Shown here: positions 17,755-26,098 of the stretch, in pieces
Layout: the number at the start of each line of letters is the position of its first letter
Position numbering within the stretch: position 1 is the first letter of the stretch
Source of the DNA: SLLW01 sp964388615
Lineage (GTDB): Bacteria > Bacteroidota > Rhodothermia > Balneolales > Natronogracilivirgulaceae
Direction of reading: 5' to 3'
Assembly (NCBI GenBank): GCA_964388615.1
Contig: CAYMBG010000008.1
Coordinates: 1-44,550, forward strand
Length of the DNA: 44,550 nt
The notes under the pieces: generated by a model
Seen by the model: the letters and a program-made list of their open reading frames with translations, nothing else
What the model was told of the DNA's origin: nothing
The model's database searches: none
Translations under genes and position numbers: made by a program

Positions 17755-18573
17755 ATGACTTCTCCAAAAGATTCTCCCATAGGCATTTTTGACTCCGGCA
17801 TTGGCGGACTTACGGTGGTTAAATCCGTAATGAATACTCTTCCAAATGAGAATATAATCTACTTCGGTGACACAGCACGAGTCCCATATGGCATTAAATC
17901 TTCCGATACCATACGTCAATACGCTTCACAAATCACCGATTTTCTCCTGAAAAAAAATGTCAAGATTATTTTAATCGCCTGTAACTCCGTAGCTGCAGCT
18001 GCAAGAGAGGATATCAAAAAACGTTGTGGAAATATCCCGGTTCTCGATGTCATTGAAGCGGGTACAAAGACAGCACTTTCTCAATCCAACGGCAACCGGC
18101 ATATTGGTGTCATTGGAACACTGGCAACTATCGGCTCCGGCGCTTATGAAGTGTCCCTTCGCGATCTGGATAAAGACATCCAGGTCTTTTCACGAGCCTG
18201 TCCGCTGCTGGTTCCGCTTGCCGAGGAAGGTTGGAATGACAACGAGATTGCCGACGAAGTTTTAAAAAAATACCTGCATGATTTCAAGGATAAAAACCTT
18301 GGAGCTTTGATTCTGGGATGTACCCACTACCCGCTTTTCAAAAAAGCTATAAATCGCATTCTGGGAGAAGAGCTGTCTATTATCGACTCTGCAGACTCCA
18401 TCGCTGAAATGACCCGAAATCACCTCGATACCCAAAAAAAACGTAACAATAGCACAGAAAAAGGAACTTTCGAATGCTTTGTCAGTGACAAGCCTCAACG
18501 TTTTAAATTATTGGCGGAACGCTTTCTTGGAAAAAAGCTTAACAGGGTTGAAATAGTAAACCTTGGTAGTTGA
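17755..18573 (+). CDS. murI: Glutamate racemase
   Basis: A 272-residue cofactor-independent racemase converting L- to D-glutamate for peptidoglycan. It shows 'IGIFDSGIGGLTV' (Asp13 and Ser14), 'YFGDTARVPYG', catalytic Cys76 in 'IACNSVAAAA' and catalytic Cys189 in 'LGCTHYPLF', with a normal length. The ATG at 17755 is preferred to a TTG twelve codons earlier because the family starts just before the first glycine-rich strand. It is 99 bases past the lamin-tail gene, and its stop is 5 bases from the stop of the convergent TrmH gene, so the two transcripts probably overlap at their ends. Confidence 0.96.
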   Translation: MTSPKDSPIGIFDSGIGGLTVVKSVMNTLPNENIIYFGDTARVPYGIKSSDTIRQYASQITDFLLKKNVKIILIACNSVAAAAREDIKKRCGNIPVLDVIEAGTKTALSQSNGNRHIGVIGTLATIGSGAYEVSLRDLDKDIQVFSRACPLLVPLAEEGWNDNEIADEVLKKYLHDFKDKNLGALILGCTHYPLFKKAINRILGEELSIIDSADSIAEMTRNHLDTQKKRNNSTEKGTFECFVSDKPQRFKLLAERFLGKKLNRVEIVNLGS

Positions 18574-18578
18574 TAACA

Positions 18579-19487
18579 CTACCCGGCATACCTTGCCATC
18601 ATAATGCCGGCAGCTACTGATACATTTAAACTTTCAACACCCATATACCGTTTTTGCTCATCAAAACTCATAACGGGATCTATACAAACTCTTCTGTAGC
18701 CCTGTTTTTTCAGATCAGAAGCTATCCCGTTTGCCTCGTTTCCGACAACCAGGAGTTGCTTGTCACCAACCGGTGCATCAGTCCATGATATCGCCCCGTC
18801 TCCGGCATCCAACAAGTTCACCATCCAGCCTCTGTCATCGGCCATTGACAAAAAGGTGGATAAATCTGTTGACAACCAGTCCAGTACCCCTGTAGCGCCA
18901 GCTGTGCCGCGAACTACTTTGGGATGAAACAGATCCACGGTACCCGGTGACAACACCACGCCCTTCAAACCAAACCATGCGGCAGTACGAATCATAGTTC
19001 CAAGATTTCCCGGATCCTGAACCCGATCCACCACCAGCATGGTCCCCTTTTTTTCCAGCAATTCCGCTTCGGAGCATGGATCCGGAATAGAAAACACGGC
19101 AATAACTCCCTGAGATGATTCGGTATCAGAAATTTGCCGGATAACAGAGGAGCTGGCGAAGAACAGCTTCGGTCTGTCAGAACACTCCTCAGAACGGGTC
19201 TTCATCAGGTCAGCTAAGATACCTGTGACCATATTGTTACTTGGCTGATCAACATCCTCGTTCCCCTTGGAAATGATTTTTCTTCCATTTAAGTGATCCT
19301 CTACATCCTGCCTCAACCTCTCCTCAAGTATCAACATATCGACGCGAATCACCCCGTTCCTCAAAATCTGCTGAACCGCCCTCTCGCCTTCCGCAAAAAA
19401 AAGGCCCTTCAGGTATCTTTCACGACGTCTACGCAACTGTCGCAGATCTTGCACTTGTTTCCGGGAAAGACGCTCAAAGGATTTCAT
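18579..19487 (-). CDS. TrmH/SpoU family RNA 2'-O-methyltransferase
   Basis: A 302-residue protein with an N-terminal SpoU substrate-binding domain ('YLKGLFFAEGERAVQQIL', about 25-100) and a C-terminal SPOUT knot domain. The SPOUT motifs are visible: motif 1 'DPGNLGTMIRTAAWFG', motif 2 'LLVVGNEANGI', motif 3 'SLNVSVAAGIMM'. It methylates a ribose 2'-OH in rRNA or tRNA using SAM; the exact target (for example RlmB-like or TrmH-like) is not clear from sequence. The ATG at 19487 was chosen over a GTG 44 codons upstream, because that extension would run into the divergent outer-membrane gene and is not family-like. Its promoter region is shared with that gene and holds a palindrome. Confidence 0.93.
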   Translation of the reverse strand: MKSFERLSRKQVQDLRQLRRRRERYLKGLFFAEGERAVQQILRNGVIRVDMLILEERLRQDVEDHLNGRKIISKGNEDVDQPSNNMVTGILADLMKTRSEECSDRPKLFFASSSVIRQISDTESSQGVIAVFSIPDPCSEAELLEKKGTMLVVDRVQDPGNLGTMIRTAAWFGLKGVVLSPGTVDLFHPKVVRGTAGATGVLDWLSTDLSTFLSMADDRGWMVNLLDAGDGAISWTDAPVGDKQLLVVGNEANGIASDLKKQGYRRVCIDPVMSFDEQKRYMGVESLNVSVAAGIMMARYAG

Positions 19488-19516
19488 AGACTCAAGTATA
19501 CCAATTTTTGTGGATC

Positions 19517-19538
19517 GTAATAAAACGTATTTTATTAC
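19517..19538. promoter_or_regulatory. Palindromic operator candidate in the TrmH / barrel divergent region
   Basis: Perfect inverted repeat: arms GTAATAAAA (19517-19525) and TTTTATTAC (19530-19538) around a 4-base centre CGTA. It lies 29 bases from the TrmH start and 57 from the barrel gene start. The length and symmetry fit a dimeric regulator site; neither arm is followed by a terminator-like T-run context for an ending gene. Confidence 0.4.
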
Positions 19539-19595
19539 ATCTGCATAACAGACTTTTTTACCGTATCTCCCAAAAGTCAAAACCTGATTAAAAAA

Positions 19596-21611
19596 GTGAA
19601 ACAACTTTTCCCTTGTCACACAATCGTACTCTTCAGTAATTCAGGGAGACAACTTGGTTTGTCTGTGCTTTCAACAATAATTATGGTGCTTTTTTTTATA
19701 TCACCTGATAAAGCTTTTGCAAATAATACTGGATTAGCTGGAGATGCGCGTTTCAGCCGGCAACTTGACGCCATGCGGTGGCACTACTTCGGCAATTTTG
19801 ATCTATCAACTGAAAGATTCAGCCTTCAACTCGACAACACCTACCGTTCGAGACTTTATTTATCTGATGGAAAAGCTCAAAACATTCAGGATGAAAATGA
19901 CCTTAACCTGAATATGCGCCAATGGTTAACGGATAACTGGGCTGTGACCGGCGAAGCACAATCCTATAGTTTTACGACTACCAACTTACAACAGACCACG
20001 GGACACCTTGGAGTCCTCTATAATCCACATGAGCAAATTGAGTTATCCTTGAGCGGAGGTCTCATGAGTGATCGTAGAAGTGACCACCTGGATCAGGGAT
20101 GGTCGGGAGTCTTCAGAGCTCACAGCAGACCTGTTTCCACCGGTGACTTTACTTTCCATCCAACTGCCGAAGCACACTATGCCCGCATCAATCCACGTGA
20201 ATATTCCACGCTCCGTGTGGCATCCGACAATCTTTTTGAGGTTGATGATTTCATGATGCGGGCAGATCTCAAGCTCAGCAGTGCCAGACGTGAAAGTTAC
20301 CAACCGAGCAGTTTTTTTAACCGGGAGCTGACAAATATTATTGAATCCATACGCAACGACTCAACAGCATTTGATATCCAGGTCCGTTTACCCGTAATGG
20401 ATGACATTGATGTTTCTATCGACCTTTTCACACTGAATAACACGCGATTTGTCACAAGCCGTCCCGTATCTGATGACATTAAAGATGACATTTTCGATAC
20501 CCGCACTCAACGCCAGGAAATAGCCCTTCGATCAACAGCAGATTTCCAATATCACCGTAGCCGTTTTTCCGCAGGTTTCAATTTTGGATATATCAATCGG
20601 GGTTCCAGACTCATACATACCGAAGATTTTCCAGAGGATCAGGTCGCGAGACGAAACGAAATCCTCAGAAACTCCAATTTTGATCAAAGTCGATTTGAAA
20701 TTTTCACCCGTAACAGAATCCGCATTTCCGACAGCAATGAACTTGCTTTTCAGGCACAAACTGGAATTCTCCGGTATGACACCCCTGAAGTGAACCTGGA
20801 TGATCGAGATGAATTGAGCTATCAATTTCGCTTGACGAACCGCCATATTTTTTCTCCACATCTTGATTTATCCGTGAGAGCTGGGGGCGAAGCAACACAT
20901 TATGTCTATCTTTCCGCAACACGAAGCATCGAAAACAACTGGCGTCGTACCATCCGGCTCTCACCTTCGCTGCGCTGGCAACCCTTTGACTGGCTTGAAC
21001 TGCGTAACTCATTTCGGATAAGAGCGACCTACACTGTTGAGGATTTTGAATTGGAAGGCCGCCCTAAAAGTGATCAGTCATCACGGGAATATTCCATACA
21101 ATCGGAGATTAACATGCAATTATCTGAAAATTGGATGTTTGAAATCGGTGGATCGCGTAACGAACTGCAAATCGGTCGCCTTTTTTGGGATAGTTTTCAG
21201 GAAATGCCTACCGACACGCTTATAACCTATGATTCGGATGTAATGATGGTTTACCAGACCGAACAACACCGTATTGGTGTCGGTGGACGATTTTTCATGC
21301 GCCGGGATTATTTGCCCCAGGCAACACTTACCACAGAGGTTGAAAATGATGAAGGAGTAACCGTTCCGGTAAGCCGGACGGCGCCCGGGATTCAGATCAG
21401 CCGTCAGTTAGGCCCAAGCATCGACATTGACCTGCGTTTTAGTTCCGGTAACCGTCTCATCATCAGGGGTTGGCTTCAACGCCAACGAACCCGGCGCTCT
21501 CTTTACATCACCTATGATGATCATGTAAAAGAAGCATTTCAGTCAATAGAAGGCCAGAGCACAAAACGAACATATCCGAATATGGAAATCAGGGCGGTGT
21601 TCAGCTTTTAA
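19596..21611 (+). CDS. Large predicted outer-membrane beta-barrel protein, unknown family
   Basis: A 671-residue protein with a signal-like hydrophobic segment ('LSVLSTIIMVLFFISPDKAFA', about 22-42) and then nearly continuous amphipathic strands of alternating Thr/Arg/Asp and aromatic residues. It ends '...MEIRAVFSF', a terminal Phe typical of BAM substrates. No TonB box or plug domain is visible, and I do not recognise a named family; the strand count would fit a large (more than 20-strand) porin-like barrel. The start is a GTG at 19596, giving a signal with a basic region before it. Convergent with the PLP decarboxylase gene. Shared upstream region with the TrmH gene carries a perfect palindrome. 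Confidence 0.75.
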   Translation: MKQLFPCHTIVLFSNSGRQLGLSVLSTIIMVLFFISPDKAFANNTGLAGDARFSRQLDAMRWHYFGNFDLSTERFSLQLDNTYRSRLYLSDGKAQNIQDENDLNLNMRQWLTDNWAVTGEAQSYSFTTTNLQQTTGHLGVLYNPHEQIELSLSGGLMSDRRSDHLDQGWSGVFRAHSRPVSTGDFTFHPTAEAHYARINPREYSTLRVASDNLFEVDDFMMRADLKLSSARRESYQPSSFFNRELTNIIESIRNDSTAFDIQVRLPVMDDIDVSIDLFTLNNTRFVTSRPVSDDIKDDIFDTRTQRQEIALRSTADFQYHRSRFSAGFNFGYINRGSRLIHTEDFPEDQVARRNEILRNSNFDQSRFEIFTRNRIRISDSNELAFQAQTGILRYDTPEVNLDDRDELSYQFRLTNRHIFSPHLDLSVRAGGEATHYVYLSATRSIENNWRRTIRLSPSLRWQPFDWLELRNSFRIRATYTVEDFELEGRPKSDQSSREYSIQSEINMQLSENWMFEIGGSRNELQIGRLFWDSFQEMPTDTLITYDSDVMMVYQTEQHRIGVGGRFFMRRDYLPQATLTTEVENDEGVTVPVSRTAPGIQISRQLGPSIDIDLRFSSGNRLIIRGWLQRQRTRRSLYITYDDHVKEAFQSIEGQSTKRTYPNMEIRAVFSF

Positions 21612-21627
21612 AAACGTCAGACATACG

Positions 21628-23013
21628 TCAACGGGTCCAATTGTGCAGATAGTCCAGCCGCCGCATCATCTCCGGTACAAAATCATAATGTTCGGGCTTC
21701 ATCAGGACAGTGCGCAAAACTGTTAGCTTATCCTGATCCGGCACCAAATCCGGCATCCATCTTTCCGCCTCTTCCCTGGTTAATTCCAAAGTACTTAGAT
21801 AGAGGCAGTTTGTCGCATCGACCTCCATACCCGCCTTAAGGATCGCTTTAGAATGCTGGGTGACCCCGGAATAAGTAGCATCGTCTGTCAGCGGAAAGAA
21901 AGCAACAATGTCCAGCTCCGGAGACAAGACAGGCTGAAAAGTCCTGGAGTGAAACAGTAGCTCATAAAACCTGCGGGCAGCCAGCAGGCAATCGAGAAGC
22001 ATACCGGCCAGTCCTTCATTTTTTTCATTTGATTTCGTAAGGGGAAGCAATTGTAATGTAAACCACAATGCAACGGCAGCCGACCCGGCACGGGAACACT
22101 CCAGGCTGATTTCACCCAGGTGAAGCTCCTCGGAAGAAAAATACGTGTAAGGCGAATCGTGTTTGTAAAACCTTCCCACAGAGGGATCACGAAAAAGCAC
22201 AGAACCACAGCCATAAGGTTGCAGCCCGTGTTTATGGGGGTCGATCACAATACTATCAGCGTCTTCAAGTGCACGCCATGGCTCAGGATCAAGTATCCCG
22301 CTGTTTCGCAACAGATGAAAAAAACCGCCATAGGCTGCGTCCACATGGACACGCACCTGATTACGATTTGCCCACTCCATGATATGGTGCAACGGTTCCA
22401 CTCTTCCCAGGCCGGTAGTCCCCAGTGTCACAACCAATGTGCCCGGAAGCACCTCGTTCTGTTCCAGTTTTTCCGGATCCGGGTACCCATCATCACCGGA
22501 TGGGATCTCCATGACCGGATGACGCAAAATCTGACACATTCGACGATGGGTGTAATGAGCTTGTTTAGAAACAGCAACAGGACGCTCGGGATGTAGCTCC
22601 CGTGCCACCCACAAAGCTTCCAGGTTGGCAATGGTTCCACTACTGGTCAGGTGACCAAGTGCATCATTCGGTAATCCTGTAAATGATTTCAATTGTTCCA
22701 GGACCTCTTTCTCCATTCTCGAAGCTTCCGGTCCGCCATCCAGCGCATGGTTATTGGGATTGATCGTCATGGATAATGCGTATGCCAGCCATGCAGCAGG
22801 ATGGGGTGGCTTAATCATTTGCCCGGCATAAAAAGGTTGATGGAAAGGATAGTGACCCGCGAGCCGCTCCATCAAGCGTTCCAAATGTGGCTCCAGGTCC
22901 TTGTCGCTTAATTTATCCCATTCAGAAAAGTGATATGGGGTGTCACCGTCAAAAGATTGCTTGAGTTGATCAAGCAGTGGTTTCAGTCTGGAATAGAAGG
23001 TATCCGGTATCAT
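21628..23013 (-). CDS. Pyridoxal-dependent group II amino acid decarboxylase family protein
   Basis: A 461-residue PLP enzyme of the glutamate/tyrosine/aspartate decarboxylase family. Key features are the small-domain start 'MIKPPHPAAWLAYALSM', 'GHLTSSGTIANLEAL' (phosphate binding), 'HVDAAYGGFF' (His223, Asp225 for the PLP pyridine nitrogen) and 'DPHKHGLQPYGCG' with Lys261 as the Schiff-base lysine. 'ECSRAGSAAVALW' follows. All catalytic residues are intact. Homologues decarboxylate aromatic amino acids, glutamate or aspartate; the substrate cannot be fixed here. The gene is 53 bases downstream of an intact DUF3078 gene on the same strand, so they may share a transcript. ATG at 23013. Confidence 0.9.
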   Translation of the reverse strand: MIPDTFYSRLKPLLDQLKQSFDGDTPYHFSEWDKLSDKDLEPHLERLMERLAGHYPFHQPFYAGQMIKPPHPAAWLAYALSMTINPNNHALDGGPEASRMEKEVLEQLKSFTGLPNDALGHLTSSGTIANLEALWVARELHPERPVAVSKQAHYTHRRMCQILRHPVMEIPSGDDGYPDPEKLEQNEVLPGTLVVTLGTTGLGRVEPLHHIMEWANRNQVRVHVDAAYGGFFHLLRNSGILDPEPWRALEDADSIVIDPHKHGLQPYGCGSVLFRDPSVGRFYKHDSPYTYFSSEELHLGEISLECSRAGSAAVALWFTLQLLPLTKSNEKNEGLAGMLLDCLLAARRFYELLFHSRTFQPVLSPELDIVAFFPLTDDATYSGVTQHSKAILKAGMEVDATNCLYLSTLELTREEAERWMPDLVPDQDKLTVLRTVLMKPEHYDFVPEMMRRLDYLHNWTR

Positions 23014-23066
23014 ACATTTTGAGACGCAATTGTCAGGTTAATTTACCCGATGAAAAGTTCCGCTGG

Positions 23067-23954
23067 CTACAAGAAGGTGTACCTGAGTCCCACAGATAAG
23101 AGCTGCCTGATCTGCAACTCTTTGGTTATATCATCATTATACTGAAGTGAAAACTCAAAATTGGTTGTCAAATAGTCGTTGATTTGACCAACAAACTCGT
23201 TGTTAAATGAAAAATCGGTATTCAAAAGGCTTTTCTGCAGATTACTGAACGTTTCAAGGTACCCATTGTAGGTCACACTATCCCATATTTCACGTTCATA
23301 GCGCAATATAACTGTGAAGCCAGCCTCGTTTTGAAACCAGTCTTCATTATCCAGGCCATATCTCTCAGAAAGTGACGTGTCTACGACAAATGTCTGTCGC
23401 AGCGATATACCCACTGTTAACTCCAAATAATCGTCCGGATCGTATGTGAGTCCGACGGTTTCGGTCAATGTGCCGGGCGCCATAAACCGCGATTGCAAAT
23501 TTTCATGACTTCGATCAAAACCTTTGTCAAACTGAGTCTGGAAATTCACATTGGCTGTCATGCTGAATCGTTCATCCGTGAATCTACGCTGAAACTGATT
23601 TCGCAGACGAATAAGGTCTTCACTTTTCCTGAAATTTCCGCGTTCCTGACGAGTTTGGCCATATCGCAGATCCAACCGAAATCCGTACCGGTATACCCCT
23701 TCTGTATAAACCCCGGTCAGCACTCCGCTTCCATCAAAAGATATCCGGTCGGTTCCTCCCTGAGACCATGCCCGGTAGTATGCCTGAGAGCCATTAATCC
23801 CGGTTTGCACAGAAAAATCCCAGGAACCCTCATCCTCCTCCTCAGCGGATTCGAGTAAATCATCCGTTGGCATAGGTAGTTTTTGTGCTGTTGCAGGATA
23901 TATTCCTGAAATCAGCATCATCCCTGTAATCAAATAAACATGCCAACGACGCAT
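23067..23954 (-). CDS. DUF3078 outer-membrane protein, intact copy
   Basis: A 295-residue protein with a signal peptide ('LITGMMLISGIYPATAQ'). Its body is the DUF3078 pattern seen in Bacteroidota: 'WDFSVQTGINGSQAYYRAWSQGG' split around the conserved Trp-Ser-Gln-Gly-Gly, alternating beta strands, and a final aromatic-rich strand ending in Phe-Leu. It is predicted to be an outer-membrane beta-barrel; no function is established for the family. The ATG at 23954 is used because the codon just before it is a GTG with no family extension. A second, broken DUF3078 gene lies 235 bases upstream on the same strand, so the pair arose by duplication. A PLP decarboxylase follows. Confidence 0.85.
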   Translation of the reverse strand: MRRWHVYLITGMMLISGIYPATAQKLPMPTDDLLESAEEEDEGSWDFSVQTGINGSQAYYRAWSQGGTDRISFDGSGVLTGVYTEGVYRYGFRLDLRYGQTRQERGNFRKSEDLIRLRNQFQRRFTDERFSMTANVNFQTQFDKGFDRSHENLQSRFMAPGTLTETVGLTYDPDDYLELTVGISLRQTFVVDTSLSERYGLDNEDWFQNEAGFTVILRYEREIWDSVTYNGYLETFSNLQKSLLNTDFSFNNEFVGQINDYLTTNFEFSLQYNDDITKELQIRQLLSVGLRYTFL

Positions 23955-24188
23955 CACTGGAAAAGCTAAAAACTTGGAGTGAAATTATTGCTTTTGTTCA
24001 GGGTCTTCCCCTGGATGTGAGACCTAATAACATTGCTTAATCAGGTCGCAAAAACGTCAAGATCAACAAACAACCTGAACAGTACAACTACAGCAGTATA
24101 AAAAGTCAAAGTATATAATATACGAATTCCTTCATCCAGTTGTGGAGATCACGTAAGAAATTACTTTGAAAAGTCTTACCAGAATCAA

Positions 24189-24864
24189 TTAATCTTCAAA
24201 AAAACTATAGCTGAAACCAACGGATACGGTTTGTCTTACCTGCAGCTCGTCCGTAATATCATCGTTATAGGCAAGAGCAAACTCTACATTGGCGCTAACA
24301 TAACGGTTAATCCGACCCGTAATTTCACTAACAAAAAACAAATCTGTCGAAGTCAGGCTCTTGTTAATGTTGGTAAACGTTTCAACATAACCGGAATAGT
24401 AAATACTTTCCATGATTCTTCGCTCATACCCAATGAGCAAGGAAAAGCCGGCCTCATTACGAAAGGTTTCACCGGTATCCAATCCGTATTTCACGGCCAA
24501 CTCTGTGTCGCTTACAAAAGTTTGTTTCATAGCCAGGCCGGCCTCAAAACGCAAATTTCGATCAGGATTGTAGCTCAACCCCAATGTTTGTGTAAGATAG
24601 GCTGGTAAAAGCAGCATTCCCAAGCATGGATATGTTGTCGGTTCCGCCCTGACTCCAGTTCCTGTAGGAAGCTTGAGATCCTGTCAAGGAAGTCCGTAAG
24701 GCGTAATCCCAACTTGAATCATCCAGCGTGTCTGCCGCTTCAGATTCATCCAGCAAGGTATTGCTTGGCAAACTCCCGTAAACATGAGTTTGTGTAACCA
24801 GGGAGGCGGTCAGTAAAACCAAAAACACAAAAGAAAATTTATTTATGGCCTTGTACATCTTCAT
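24189..24864 (-). pseudogene. DUF3078 paralogue disrupted by internal deletion and frameshift
   Basis: Two fragments in different frames together make a DUF3078 copy. The N-terminal part (24864 to about 24610) carries a signal peptide and the hallmark 'NWSQGGTDNISMLGNAAF', then reads out of frame to a stop near 24562. The C-terminal part resumes in another frame with 'LPAYLTQTLGLSYNP' and runs to 24189, ending 'GFSYSFFED'. Against the intact neighbour about 78 residues (its 82-159) are missing at a junction near 24601-24610, so about 235 bases, not a multiple of three, were lost. It is either a decayed duplicate or an assembly collapse in a repeat. The remaining identity to the neighbour is moderate, so the duplication is not very recent. 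Confidence 0.8.
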
Positions 24865-24977
24865 TATAAAAGCAGTTCGGATTTAAAGAAGCAATTTTGA
24901 TCGGTAATGGGTATAAATATCCCATCACAACAAAAAAAAGACCGGCTACCGTTTACATTGATTGGCGCAATGATAAC

Positions 24978-25550
24978 TTACTCCTGATCAGAGGAGTAAA
25001 AAAGCCACACCCCATTGGAGTCTCCTTGAGAAAAGTTACAGTGTACATGCTCCTGCAGCTTGGTGGGACAATACAAACCAACATACTGAAGATTTAACGG
25101 ATACCGCCGATGGCCGCGGTCGATAAGGGCAGCCAGGGTAATTTCATCGGGGCTCTCATTCTCAGTAATTTTCTGAAGCGCTACATACATGGTTTTGCCA
25201 CTGTACATTACATCATCAACAATTACCACCTTTTTTCCCTTTACAGAAGGCATGGGTTTGTCGGCGATGGCAATTTCATCTTTGCTTTTTTCAGCAGAAT
25301 CAATAATTGCGTTTGGTTTATCTGCATTTTTTACCCACACAGGATGAGCCGCTATTCCAACTTGGTATATCATGGAAAGTCGTTCAGCCAGCCTTTGAGC
25401 AAGGTAAAAGCCCCTTTCATCGATTCCCATAACCACAAGCTCATCGGAACCACGCGTGTGTTCATGTATTTGGTAGGCAATCCGTGTGATAATCCGATCG
25501 ATCCGGGCCGGACTCATCAATAGATGGTTGTTGGAATCGGATTGAGACAC
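24978..25550 (-). CDS. pyrR: PyrR-like phosphoribosyltransferase
   Basis: A 190-residue type I phosphoribosyltransferase. The PRPP-binding motif is 'VVIVDDVMYSGKT' (108-120), and PyrR-specific blocks are visible: 'RIDRIITRIAYQIHEH' near the N-terminus, 'VMGIDERGFYLAQRL', and 'LIDRGHRRYPLNLQYVG' matching the PyrR 'DRGHRELPI' signature. PyrR proteins have uracil phosphoribosyltransferase activity and, in Firmicutes, bind pyr mRNA to attenuate transcription. Here no pyrimidine gene is adjacent, so an enzymatic salvage role is as likely as regulation. The GTG at 25550 is the longest start, 6 bases after the upstream stop; an ATG at 25517 is an alternative. Likely co-transcribed with the unknown gene upstream. 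Confidence 0.88.
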   Translation of the reverse strand: MSQSDSNNHLLMSPARIDRIITRIAYQIHEHTRGSDELVVMGIDERGFYLAQRLAERLSMIYQVGIAAHPVWVKNADKPNAIIDSAEKSKDEIAIADKPMPSVKGKKVVIVDDVMYSGKTMYVALQKITENESPDEITLAALIDRGHRRYPLNLQYVGLYCPTKLQEHVHCNFSQGDSNGVWLFYSSDQE

Positions 25551-25556
25551 GGTACG

Positions 25557-26003
25557 TTATTGAAACATGGATTTGATGCTTCCCCAGGTTTCACGGGCAG
25601 CATTAGTGGTGTACTGCTGGGAGGTTTGCTCGGTAACTAAAGACCCGTTATTGAGTCGAAATGAAAGCTCGTAGCTAACAGTTTTTACCGAGGTGGTTTG
25701 GATGGAACCATCTTTGTGCAGATGAATATCTCTGTAAACGAACACTCCATTCCGCCTTTCAAACTCATTCTCTGCAATCTGTTGTGAATCCGAACCTTTA
25801 TTTGTAATCCTCTTGAGTGAAATACTACTCTGATCGATCTGATCCATGTCGGAAAACTCCCACGATACGATCATAACCTCTGAGTCGGAGGGATCCAACT
25901 CGGCATCGAAACGCAGTACCAGCGAGTTGCTTTGCGTCATCGCCAACAACAAAAAGGTAATAATTGCAATAAAAGGGAAGCCGGAAACCTGTAAGGATTT
26001 CAT
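25557..26003 (-). CDS. Secreted or membrane-anchored protein of unknown family
   Basis: A 148-residue protein with an N-terminal hydrophobic segment ('GFPFIAIITFLLLAMTQS', about 8-25) that may be a signal peptide or anchor. The rest is beta-rich ('VLRFDAELDPSDSEVMIVSW', 'FVYRDIHLHKDGSIQT', 'VSYELSFRLNNGSLV') and could be a small Ig-like or barrel-like domain. I do not recognise a family. The ATG at 26003 gives the signal directly; in-frame TTG and ATG codons further upstream would add a second hydrophobic stretch and consume most of the divergent spacer. It precedes the PyrR-like gene by 6 bases and is divergent from the DUF2851 gene. Confidence 0.65.
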   Translation of the reverse strand: MKSLQVSGFPFIAIITFLLLAMTQSNSLVLRFDAELDPSDSEVMIVSWEFSDMDQIDQSSISLKRITNKGSDSQQIAENEFERRNGVFVYRDIHLHKDGSIQTTSVKTVSYELSFRLNNGSLVTEQTSQQYTTNAARETWGSIKSMFQ

Positions 26004-26098
26004 ATGCAAAATATCCGGTATGTATCGAGTGATTAGTACCGTAACAATAAAGACATAAGTCATAAAAATCAACTGCAATATACGGAAAGTACAAAAGG

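Noticed and set aside
23999..24013. Small hairpin CAGGG/CCCTG upstream of the intact DUF3078 gene
   Set aside because: Only 5 bp with no T-run; too weak to call a terminator or regulatory site.
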